From: JANNYA01 sp031422315
GTDB lineage: Bacteria > Pseudomonadota > Gammaproteobacteria > Xanthomonadales > SZUA-5
Length of the DNA stretch: 64,000 bases
NCBI GenBank assembly: GCA_031422315.1
Contig: JANOQN010000032.1
Span: 12,346-76,345 of the forward strand
Direction of reading: 5' to 3'
Each line of letters starts with the position of its first letter. The first letter of the stretch is position 1. The notes beneath the pieces are model-generated. The model searched no databases, was not told where the DNA came from, and was given only the letters and a program-made list of their open reading frames with translations. Of the stretch, positions 29,298-37,131 are shown piece by piece. The position numbers and the translations under genes were made by a program.

Positions 29298-30149
29298 ATG
29301 GCGCGTTTCGCACTCGTCGTCGATTACGATGGCCGCGAGTTTCAAGGCTGGCAGCGTCAACCGCACGGCCCGAGCGTGCAATCCGCGATTGAGCGCGCAC
29401 TCGAGCACGTCTGCAATGCACCTACCGCCACCGTCTGCGCAGGTCGCACTGATTCTGGCGTGCATGGCTTGGGGCAGGTTGTGCATTTTGACTGCGAAGC
29501 GGTGCGCGCGCCGCGTGCGATTATGCTCGGCGTCAACACCAAGCTGCCGATCAGCATTGGCATTCGGCACTGCCAGATTGTCGGCGCTGATTTCCACGCA
29601 CGCTACAGCGCGCTGGCTAGGGTTTACCGCTACCAGCTGGTGAATCACCCGGCGAGGCCAGGCGGACTGCGCGCGCGCGATCACGCTTGGGAACGCACGC
29701 CGCTAAACCTGCAAGCCATGCAAACCGCCGCAAAAGCACTGATTGGCGAGCATGATTTCAGCAGCTTTCGCGCGCTAAGCTGTCAAGCGAAGCGGCCCTG
29801 GCGGCGCATGGATTTATTGACCATATCGCAGCTTGAAAATCGAATTACGTTTGATATTCAAGCGAACGCATTCTTACACCACATGGTGCGCAATATTGTT
29901 GGCAGCTTGCTGGTGATCGGGCGCGGCGAACAGCCGCCCGATTGGCTGCTTGAGGTGCTCCGCGCCAAAGATCGCACGCAGGCCGGCGCCACCGCGCAGC
30001 CGCAAGGTCTTTGCTTTATTGGCCCGCGCTATCCGGCGCACTGGGGTTTGCCGAGCGAGTTTGACGCCGCGCCCGAGCTTTTAGACTGGCGTTCAAGCGA
30101 TCCACTTTTGCACGCAGCAACAAGCGATGATGACCCGCACGCAGATTAA
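29298..30149 (+). CDS. truA: tRNA pseudouridine(38-40) synthase TruA
   Basis: Makes pseudouridine in the anticodon arm of tRNAs. The catalytic aspartate is in AGRTDSGVHG (about residue 52). Other family marks are ALVVDYDGREFQGWQRQ at the N-terminus, FHARYSALARVYRYQ and FLHHMVRNIVGSL. Its 283 residues are slightly long at the C-terminus. It overlaps trpF by 23 bases and starts the truA-trpF-trpB unit. Confidence 0.95.
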   Translation: MARFALVVDYDGREFQGWQRQPHGPSVQSAIERALEHVCNAPTATVCAGRTDSGVHGLGQVVHFDCEAVRAPRAIMLGVNTKLPISIGIRHCQIVGADFHARYSALARVYRYQLVNHPARPGGLRARDHAWERTPLNLQAMQTAAKALIGEHDFSSFRALSCQAKRPWRRMDLLTISQLENRITFDIQANAFLHHMVRNIVGSLLVIGRGEQPPDWLLEVLRAKDRTQAGATAQPQGLCFIGPRYPAHWGLPSEFDAAPELLDWRSSDPLLHAATSDDDPHAD

Positions 30150-30804
30150 GTTTTGCGGCATGACGCGCGCGGCGGACGTGAGTCAGGCGGTATCGCTGGG
30201 TGCAGATTTGCTCGGCTTTGTCTGCGTGCCTGGCTCTAAGCGCTATGTCTGCGCGGAGCAATTGCCCGAACTTTTGGCTGCAACCGGCAAGCAAGCCAGC
30301 GTTTTGTTGTTTCAAGACGCCACCACTGACTTCGTGCGCGCAGTCATCAGTGCAGCACGGCCAACGCTGCTGCAATTCCACGGCGCCGAAGCACCCGAAT
30401 TTTGCGCCGGCTTTGGCCTACCGTTTATCAAAGCGGTGCCGATGGCCGATCAGCCAGATTTGCTTGAATTTGCCGAGCAATTTCGCGGCGCGCATGCGCT
30501 GCTGCTCGATTCGCATTCCCTGTTGGATCGGCAAAAAACTGGCGGTAGCGGTCACACGTTTGACTGGCATGACGCCGTCGATGCGCTCGAGCAAAGCCGT
30601 GTGCTGTCGAACGTTCCGCGCTGGTTTTTAGCTGGCGGTCTAACTGCCGAGCGCGTCGGCGCAGGCATTTTTAAATTGCGGCCGTACGCGGTTGACGTCA
30701 GCAGCGGCATTGAAACCAGTGCGGGCGTCAAAGCTGTCGAAAAAATGCGCGCCTTCATCGAATCTGTGCGCACCGCCGACGATACTCCTCACCAACGAAA
30801 TTAA
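30127..30804 (+). CDS. trpF: Phosphoribosylanthranilate isomerase
   Basis: Tryptophan biosynthesis step three: isomerises PRA to CdRP. A (beta/alpha)8 barrel of 225 residues with the catalytic Cys in IKFCGMTRAAD (about residue 10), and phosphate-binding segments WFLAGGLTAERV and VDVSSGIETSAGVK. The catalytic Asp is in LLLDSHS. It starts inside the end of truA (ATG 30127, or ATG 30130), implying coupled translation. Confidence 0.95.
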   Translation: MMTRTQIKFCGMTRAADVSQAVSLGADLLGFVCVPGSKRYVCAEQLPELLAATGKQASVLLFQDATTDFVRAVISAARPTLLQFHGAEAPEFCAGFGLPFIKAVPMADQPDLLEFAEQFRGAHALLLDSHSLLDRQKTGGSGHTFDWHDAVDALEQSRVLSNVPRWFLAGGLTAERVGAGIFKLRPYAVDVSSGIETSAGVKAVEKMRAFIESVRTADDTPHQRN

Positions 30805-30818
30805 AAAAAGGCCATCCC

Positions 30819-32063
30819 ATGCAAGCGGATCGAATTGACCACAGCCATGAACCCATGACCAGCGAGTCGGGCAAGTTAAGCGGCCCTGACGCCCAAGGCC
30901 ATTTTGGCGAATACGGCGGCTCCTACGTGTCGGAAACGCTGATGTATCCGCTGGAACAGCTGACGAGCGCCTATTTGAACCTGCGTGACAGCCCAGAATT
31001 TATCGCCGAGCTGGATCGAGATCTCACCGAATACGTTGGTCGACCTTCACCGATTTACTTCGCTGAGCGCTTGACCCGCTATGTCGGCGGCGCAAAAATT
31101 TTGCTCAAGCGCGAAGATCTAAACCACACCGGCGCGCACAAAATCAACAACACCGTCGGCCAAGCGCTGGTGGCAAGGCGTATGGGCAAACGCCGAATCA
31201 TTGCTGAAACGGGCGCTGGCCAGCACGGCGTGGCATCGGCCACCGTAGCGGCGCGTTTGGGCATGGAATGCGTGGTGTACATGGGCTCGGTCGATGTGCA
31301 GCGCCAACAGCCGAACGTATTTCGCATGAAGCTGCTCGGCGCTACTGTTAAATCAGTCGAGAACGGCAGAAAAACGCTTAAAGACGCACTCAATGAAGCG
31401 CTGCGCGATTGGGTCACCAATGTTGATCACACCTACTACATGATCGGCACCGTGGCCGGCCCACACCCGTATCCGCTGATGGTGCGGGATTTTAATGCGG
31501 TAGTTGGGCGCGAAGCACGCGCACAAATGCTGGCGCGCTATGGCCGCCTGCCCGATGAAATCGCCGCTTGTGTGGGCGGCGGCAGCAATGCAATCGGCAT
31601 ATTCCACCCGTTTATTAACGACTTGGCAGTAAAACTGGTCGGCGTAGAAGCCGCCGGCAAAGGCCTTTCGACAGCAGAACACGCCGCCAGCATTAGCCGC
31701 GGCAAGCCCGGCGTTTTACACGGCAACCGCACGTATTTATTGACCGATGCGAACGGCCAAATCACCGACACGCATTCGATTTCCGCCGGGCTCGACTACC
31801 CCGGCGTGGGCCCCGAACACGCCTGGCTGCACGATATTGGCCGGGCCAGCTATGTCGGCGCGACCGACACCGAAGCGCTCGAAGCTTTTCATCTATTAGC
31901 TCGTCAAGAAGGAATCCTAGCCGCATTAGAGAGCAGCCACGCCATCGCGTATGCGATACGCCGCGCCAAAGAACTACCCAAAGACGCGATTATTTTGGTC
32001 AACTTATCGGGCCGAGGCGATAAAGATCTGGGTACGCTGATGCAGGTTACGGATTTTGGTTAG
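30819..32063 (+). CDS. trpB: Tryptophan synthase beta chain
   Basis: PLP enzyme joining indole and serine into tryptophan; 414 residues. The PLP lysine is in HTGAHKINNT, and the phosphate-binding loop is CVGGGSNAIG. GEYGGSYVSETLMYPL and AETGAGQHGVA are further signatures. Start ATG 30819 after an A-rich AAGG site, 14 bases past trpF. The alpha subunit gene trpA, which normally follows, is not here: the next gene is an unrelated exported protein. Confidence 0.96.
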   Translation: MQADRIDHSHEPMTSESGKLSGPDAQGHFGEYGGSYVSETLMYPLEQLTSAYLNLRDSPEFIAELDRDLTEYVGRPSPIYFAERLTRYVGGAKILLKREDLNHTGAHKINNTVGQALVARRMGKRRIIAETGAGQHGVASATVAARLGMECVVYMGSVDVQRQQPNVFRMKLLGATVKSVENGRKTLKDALNEALRDWVTNVDHTYYMIGTVAGPHPYPLMVRDFNAVVGREARAQMLARYGRLPDEIAACVGGGSNAIGIFHPFINDLAVKLVGVEAAGKGLSTAEHAASISRGKPGVLHGNRTYLLTDANGQITDTHSISAGLDYPGVGPEHAWLHDIGRASYVGATDTEALEAFHLLARQEGILAALESSHAIAYAIRRAKELPKDAIILVNLSGRGDKDLGTLMQVTDFG

Positions 32064-32076
32064 CTTGCGGATTGAG

Positions 32077-32115
32077 TTTGCGTTAACGGGGTAAGCGCCG
32101 AACGCAAAGGCTTTT
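32077..32115 (+). terminator. Possible terminator after trpB
   Basis: TTTGCGTT (32077-32084) pairs with AACGCAAA (32101-32108), followed by GGCTTTTT. The 16-base loop and the two bases before the T-run make it a weaker candidate than the other two listed. If real, it closes the truA-trpF-trpB unit. Confidence 0.4.
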
Positions 32116-32147
32116 TACATCCACGTTGGTTACACAGGAGTTCACTG

Positions 32148-32480
32148 GTGAGTAAACTACTTCAATTTTTGGTTTTGCTTTCTATTTTCAGCTCTTATTC
32201 AAAAGCTGAAGAGAAAGTTTCGGGAAAATGTGCAATAGGGTTTTCTTTAGCGGTAGGATTTTTAATCGAAAACGATCACGCAACATACGAGGAGAATGCA
32301 AGACGCCATTTTACGTGCCAAATTTATAAAGACTCTGTTGGAATCGCAGTGTTGAACTTTGACAAAACATATTTAGTTGCTCAATTTTATTCCTCAACTA
32401 AGCGCGGTGAAATGATGCTGAATCTGAGTAAAACATCTAGACGTTGGTCTAAAATTCTTGACTCAAATTATCTCTTCTGA
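32148..32480 (+). CDS. Small exported protein of unknown function
   Basis: A 110-residue protein starting at GTG 32148, preceded by AGGAG at ideal spacing (32136-32140). Signal peptide to about residue 20 (LLQFLVLLSIFSSYSKA). The mature part has two cysteines (GKCAIGF and FTCQIY) that could form a disulfide. The gene is visibly more AT-rich than trpB, suggesting a different origin. No family was recognised. Confidence 0.65.
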   Translation: MSKLLQFLVLLSIFSSYSKAEEKVSGKCAIGFSLAVGFLIENDHATYEENARRHFTCQIYKDSVGIAVLNFDKTYLVAQFYSSTKRGEMMLNLSKTSRRWSKILDSNYLF

Positions 32481-32554
32481 AAACTCTGGTTAGTCACAGG
32501 TCGGTAAAACGAAAAACTCTTGAAATTCAACAATTAGCTCAATTGGCAACTAAC

Positions 32555-33040
32555 ATGAAATTAATTTATCCAGTCTCGATTTTACTCGCATTAGGCGGTT
32601 GCGCCCATCAATCAACGGCACAAATGATCGCTGACGTGAATGTGCCCAAAAAGACCGTAGCATTTACATCCAATCAATCAATTGATGAGCTAATTGCAGC
32701 GCTAACTACAAAAAGCGTGGAATGTCTTGGTGAAAAAGTCGACGTCGCTTCGACAGCAGTTGTTGGAGCGGGTGTGTTTTTTCCAATTGTGACGTCTATG
32801 AATCAAAAATTGGAACTTAGCACGCAGGAGGATGGCGTTCGTTGGCTCGCGCTTCGAATGGACGGTTCCATGGTGCAAGCAGTTGCTGCGGCGCTCAAGT
32901 TCACTGCTGATCAATCTGCATCAAACACAGCAATTGAGGCCTTTCCTGCTAACAAGAAAAAAGAAAGCGAAATCAAAGCCGCTGTCGAGTCGGGTGACTA
33001 TTTTTGTGTGTGGCGCGGACTAGACTATCCTTGGGATTGA
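32555..33040 (+). CDS. Small lipoprotein of unknown function
   Basis: A 161-residue protein from ATG 32555 with a lipoprotein signal: MKLIYPVSILLALGGC, a lipobox ending at Cys16. The mature part begins AHQSTAQMIADVNVPKKT. It holds a hydrophobic stretch VVGAGVFFPIVTSM and a later cysteine (YFCVWRG). A TTG at 32543 would add four residues ahead of the signal. AT-rich like the previous gene; the two may form a small acquired unit where trpA might be expected. Confidence 0.65.
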   Translation: MKLIYPVSILLALGGCAHQSTAQMIADVNVPKKTVAFTSNQSIDELIAALTTKSVECLGEKVDVASTAVVGAGVFFPIVTSMNQKLELSTQEDGVRWLALRMDGSMVQAVAAALKFTADQSASNTAIEAFPANKKKESEIKAAVESGDYFCVWRGLDYPWD

Positions 33041-33219
33041 GGTGTTAGATTGGGGCGCCAAAGTAGATTGTGCAGAATGCGGCGCTGTACAAGCGAACAC
33101 AAGACTTTGGTGGCCAATTGCGCGGACGCGCTTGAGATTTGAACACGCCGATGTACGTCACTGACTTTAGCTAAACAGCGGTTACACTCAATCCAGTTGC
33201 CATTACCGTGGAGCAGTCA

Positions 33220-36078
33220 ATGAACAAGGAATCGCTATTGCCGCAAATCGCCGCCGCCATGTTGCTTGCGGTTTCAATGCAAGCAACCGCCCAAACACCG
33301 AACCCAGCCAATCCACCAAGCTACGATTTTGCGCAACTCATCGAAGCACTGACTCTGCGCAGCGATGAAGGCTTGGAAAGCACCGAACACCCGGACGGCA
33401 CGGTGTCGATAGACTTGCAAGATCGCTATCGCAATGTAACTTTGGCGCGCGTGGTGGATGGGCAGCCGCGCAGCATGTGCGTCAGCAGCCTGGAGCAAGC
33501 GAACGCTTTTTTTGAGCGCGATTTGCGCGCTGATGCTTTGCAAGAAAGTGCTGTAGACGCCGATAGCGCAAATTCGTACGGTATAAGCGCGATGCAGCTA
33601 CAGCGCTATTTGTACATGATTGATCAAGCTGAGCGAGCCGAGAGGCGGCGGTTGCAAGCTGCTGAGCCAGCCGCGCCGAACGCGGCAACGCTGACTATCG
33701 TGAATTTAGACGCTGCTGGCGAAGGCTTTAACGACACCTCGCCGCGCGCAAGCGAGGGTGGCAATATTGCGACTACGCTGGGTGCGCAGCGCTTGGCTGT
33801 GTTTAATCGTGCTGCTCAGATTTGGGGTGGCGTATTAGATAGTAGTGTAGCGACGCGGATTGAGGCGCAATTTGATCCGCTTTTACCGTGCACAGCGGGC
33901 GGCGGCGTTTTGGGATCTGCCGGCCCGAACGGGATTTTTCGGGACTTTCCCGGCGTACCATTTAGTAACACTTTCTACCCGTCGGCATTGGCAAATAAAC
34001 TGCGCGGTGCTGATCTAGATAGCGCCGATAATGATATTTCCGCCACCTTTAATAGCTCGGTCGGTGTGGGCAGCTGCCTGACTGGAACGCGATTTTATTT
34101 AGGGTTGGATAACGCAACGCCAGCGAACACGATCAATTTGCTAGTCGTCGTGCTGCATGAGATTGGCCATGGCGTTGGTTCGCTGAGTTTTGCGAATCAA
34201 GACGGCTCGTTTCCAGGCAATTTTCCAGATGCGTGGTCACGGCTGATGTTTGATCGCACGCAAAACTTATCCTGGTTTCAGATGGGCAATTCCCAGCGGC
34301 AAAGCTCATCGACCAATACTGGCAATCTAGTCTGGAGCGGCGCGAATGTGCGCGCAGGTTCTGGGTTCTTAACAGCAGGGCGTGATGCTGAAGGCCGCAC
34401 ACGCTTGTTTGCCCCTAGTCCATTTCAAGGCGGCTCATCAGTGTCGCACTTTGACACCGCGCTGAGCCCCAATGTATTGATGGAGCCTTCGATCAATCTC
34501 GGTTTGCCGCTGACGCTCGACATTACCCGCCAACAAATGCGCGATATTGGCTGGTATCGTGACACGACGACTGACGGCGTACCGGACACCATTATCAATG
34601 TACTTCCCAGCGGTGGCAGCGTTGCGCCAGGTTCTTTTCAAACGGTGACGTGGAGCAATACCGGCAGCTTTAATGACGCGGTTGCGGTCGAGCTATCCAC
34701 CGATGGCGGATTAACATTCCCGACCGTATTGGCGGCCAATGCGCCGAACAGCACAGTAAATGGTTCGCGCAGCGTAACGATGCCGAACCTAACAACCACA
34801 CAAGCCCGTATCCGGGTGCGCGCGGTCGATTTTGCTGAGCCAAGCGGCGTGTCGAGTGCGAATTTCAGCATCGCCACGCCCAACGCAGCACCCAGCATTA
34901 CCGCAGCGACAGGCTTAACTCGTACGCAGGGCAGCGCAGCCAGCACGTCGCAAATTGCTACGATTAGCGATCCGGAAACAGCCGCCACAAGCCTGAGCTT
35001 CAGCACGCCAACTGTGCCCGCGCAAATTAGCGTTGCCGGCATTGCCGTGGCGGGCGGCGGCGCAGTGTCGGCCAGCTTGGGTGCTTCGTGTACGGCGGTT
35101 ACGGGTGCAAATGCGATCCTCATGCGGGTTAGCGATGGCAACTCGAGCACTGATAGCTCGCTATCGCTCAGCGTACTTGCCAATACGCTGCCGAACTTGG
35201 GCTACACCGGCGTTAGTCTCAATGAGCAAGCCGGACTAACCATCAATCCGAGCGTCGCAGCAAGCGATAACGGCATTACCAATCCTGTCGTTTCACTGTT
35301 GAGCAATGGCACCTACACTGGCGGCTTTTCGCTCAATAGCAGCACTGGCGTCGTCCAACTCAGCAATGCCAGTCCGGTCGGCAATCACGTGATCACGATT
35401 CGAATTACTGACAGCTGCGGTGCGATTCGCGATGTCAATCTCAACGTGACGGTTTTGCAGGTAAACACCGCGCCGAGCTTTACCGCAGCGGCGTCCATTA
35501 TTCGTCAACAAGGCAGCCCCGCAGGTAGTGCGGTGCAGCTTGGCACGGTAGCAGATGGCCAATCGCCGTCTGGGAATTTAACTGTGTCAATTATCAATGG
35601 CGGCTCGGTGACGGGCGTTACCGTCAATAACCTAACGAATAATGCAGGAGTGGTTAGCGCCAATATTTCGGCCGACTGCAGCGCGCAAAGCGGCACGGTG
35701 CGCCTGCAAATTAGCGATGGGAGTTTGTCCAGCACGGCTGATGTAGTTATCGGAATTAATGCCAACACACCGCCAGTTTTAGGTAGTTACCTAAACACAC
35801 TAATGCTGCCGGGCGCCTCGGTGAGCGTAAACCCAAGCGCCGCGCCAACCGACAACGGTACGGTTGATTCGCTATTCATTAGCATCAGCCCGCTCAGCTT
35901 CACCGGCGGATTTAACGTGGCCGCTCCGAGCGCGCAGATTAGCGTAACGAACGCAAACCCGCCCGGCGTTTATCAGCTCAGTATGCGCGCGACCGACAAT
36001 TGCAGCGCGCAATCGGTGCAGGTTTTGCAGTTAGATGTCAGCACCGATTTCAAAGACGGGTTTGAGTCGGCTCAGTGA
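33220..36078 (+). CDS. Secreted HExxH metalloprotease-like protein with cadherin-like repeats and C-terminal GFE motif
   Basis: A 952-residue exported protein; ATG 33220 follows GGAG at 33209 and a signal peptide ends at TAQ. An N-terminal region precedes a metallopeptidase-like domain with HEIGHGVG at residue 313 (zinc ligands and catalytic Glu) and, further on, NVLMEPSINLGLPLTLD and QQMRDIGWY, features of the secreted peptidases seen in Lysobacterales relatives. An Ig-like segment (about residues 455-550) and two cadherin-like repeats of about 194 residues follow. The end is FKDGFESAQ. It overlaps the start of rlmM by 4 bases. Protease activity is inferred from HExxH only; no His is seen at the usual metzincin third position. 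Confidence 0.78.
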   Translation: MNKESLLPQIAAAMLLAVSMQATAQTPNPANPPSYDFAQLIEALTLRSDEGLESTEHPDGTVSIDLQDRYRNVTLARVVDGQPRSMCVSSLEQANAFFERDLRADALQESAVDADSANSYGISAMQLQRYLYMIDQAERAERRRLQAAEPAAPNAATLTIVNLDAAGEGFNDTSPRASEGGNIATTLGAQRLAVFNRAAQIWGGVLDSSVATRIEAQFDPLLPCTAGGGVLGSAGPNGIFRDFPGVPFSNTFYPSALANKLRGADLDSADNDISATFNSSVGVGSCLTGTRFYLGLDNATPANTINLLVVVLHEIGHGVGSLSFANQDGSFPGNFPDAWSRLMFDRTQNLSWFQMGNSQRQSSSTNTGNLVWSGANVRAGSGFLTAGRDAEGRTRLFAPSPFQGGSSVSHFDTALSPNVLMEPSINLGLPLTLDITRQQMRDIGWYRDTTTDGVPDTIINVLPSGGSVAPGSFQTVTWSNTGSFNDAVAVELSTDGGLTFPTVLAANAPNSTVNGSRSVTMPNLTTTQARIRVRAVDFAEPSGVSSANFSIATPNAAPSITAATGLTRTQGSAASTSQIATISDPETAATSLSFSTPTVPAQISVAGIAVAGGGAVSASLGASCTAVTGANAILMRVSDGNSSTDSSLSLSVLANTLPNLGYTGVSLNEQAGLTINPSVAASDNGITNPVVSLLSNGTYTGGFSLNSSTGVVQLSNASPVGNHVITIRITDSCGAIRDVNLNVTVLQVNTAPSFTAAASIIRQQGSPAGSAVQLGTVADGQSPSGNLTVSIINGGSVTGVTVNNLTNNAGVVSANISADCSAQSGTVRLQISDGSLSSTADVVIGINANTPPVLGSYLNTLMLPGASVSVNPSAAPTDNGTVDSLFISISPLSFTGGFNVAAPSAQISVTNANPPGVYQLSMRATDNCSAQSVQVLQLDVSTDFKDGFESAQ
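34882..36045 (+). repeat. Two tandem ~582-bp repeats encoding cadherin-like domains
   Basis: Within the HExxH gene, the segment starting NAAPSITAA (34882) recurs as NTAPSFTAA (35464). Each unit is about 194 codons with the same order of parts: an RTQGS/RQQGS strand, a D-S-C or D-C-S segment, NTLPNLG or NTPPVLG, and a closing RITDSC or RATDNC. The copies have diverged, so this is an old domain duplication. Confidence 0.7.
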
Positions 36079-37121
36079 AAATTTTGCTCCAAACCCGCGT
36101 AGGCTTCGAGCTTGAAGCCTGCGCGGAAACCAGCCAGCGCTTCCCAGATGCCACAGTTAGCCACACCCAGCCTGGCATAGTTTGGGTGGAAACTAATGAA
36201 GTGGCAGCAGGCGCGCCTTCACTTTGGCAAACCTGGCCGAGCTGGCATCAGCTGGCGTTCGTGCGCGAATGCTTATCTGTGCAGGCGGAAATCACTGACT
36301 TAGCCAGGGGCCAGCGCGTGCAGGCGTTGATTCAGCAGTGGCCCAAAGCGCTGGCACATTTGCCAACATTTTTTTACTCGCCCGATACTGATGACGCCCG
36401 TCGGCTGGCACCGATGACGGCGGCGCTGCAAGCTGAGTTCGATGCCACCCGCACAGATGCCGTGTCTAGCAAACCAGTACGTTCTGCCGCGCATGTGGTT
36501 TTTTTAAGCTCCAATCATTGCGTGCTGGGTTTGGCCACGCCGCCCAAAAGCGCGCCAGTGGCCTCAGGCATTCCCAGGCTAAAATTTCCCGCCAGCGCGC
36601 CGAGCCGATCCACACTTAAGCTCGATGAAGCGTTTTTACTACTGATGAGTGATGCCGAACGCGCTGAGCGCATTAAACTGGGCATGACAGCGGTGGATTT
36701 GGGCGCGTGCCCAGGCGGCTGGACCTATCAGCTGCTGCGCCGGGGCATGAGCGTGGTTGCGGTTGATCACGGCCGAATTGATGACGCGCTAATGCGCACC
36801 AATCGTGTGACGCATTTACGCAGCGATGGCTTCAAGTACGTACCGGAAAAACCAGTCGATTGGCTGGTCTGCGATATGGTGGAAAGCCCGCTAAAAGTTG
36901 CGGCGCTTGCAGCAACCTGGTTTAAAGAAAAGCGTTGCCACAGCGCGGTGATCAATCTCAAGCTGCCGATGCAAACGCGCGCACAAACGCTGTTTCAATG
37001 TCGAGCCATGCTTCAAGCAGCCGTTCCAGATGGCGTGCTGCGCATCAAGCAGCTTTATCATGATCGTGAGGAAATTACCGTGTTGATGCTAGCCGCTATT
37101 GTCAAAAAGCGCAGGCGGTAA
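36075..37121 (+). CDS. rlmM: 23S rRNA 2'-O-ribose C2498 methyltransferase RlmM
   Basis: Methylates C2498 of 23S rRNA with AdoMet. An N-terminal THUMP-like part (about residues 1-170) precedes a Rossmann methyltransferase domain. Its AdoMet site is DLGACPGGWTYQLL, followed by VVAVDHGRID, WLVCDMVESP and the catalytic Lys in VINLKLPM. Starts at GTG 36075 overlapping the upstream stop by 4 bases, so expression may depend on the secreted-protein gene, an odd pairing. 348 residues is normal for the family. Confidence 0.92.
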   Translation: MKILLQTRVGFELEACAETSQRFPDATVSHTQPGIVWVETNEVAAGAPSLWQTWPSWHQLAFVRECLSVQAEITDLARGQRVQALIQQWPKALAHLPTFFYSPDTDDARRLAPMTAALQAEFDATRTDAVSSKPVRSAAHVVFLSSNHCVLGLATPPKSAPVASGIPRLKFPASAPSRSTLKLDEAFLLLMSDAERAERIKLGMTAVDLGACPGGWTYQLLRRGMSVVAVDHGRIDDALMRTNRVTHLRSDGFKYVPEKPVDWLVCDMVESPLKVAALAATWFKEKRCHSAVINLKLPMQTRAQTLFQCRAMLQAAVPDGVLRIKQLYHDREEITVLMLAAIVKKRRR

Positions 37122-37131
37122 TGGCACTGTT

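Noticed and set aside
34638..35183. 181-codon minus-strand frame
   Set aside because: Antisense to the cadherin-like repeat region of the HExxH protein; low complexity, no motif.
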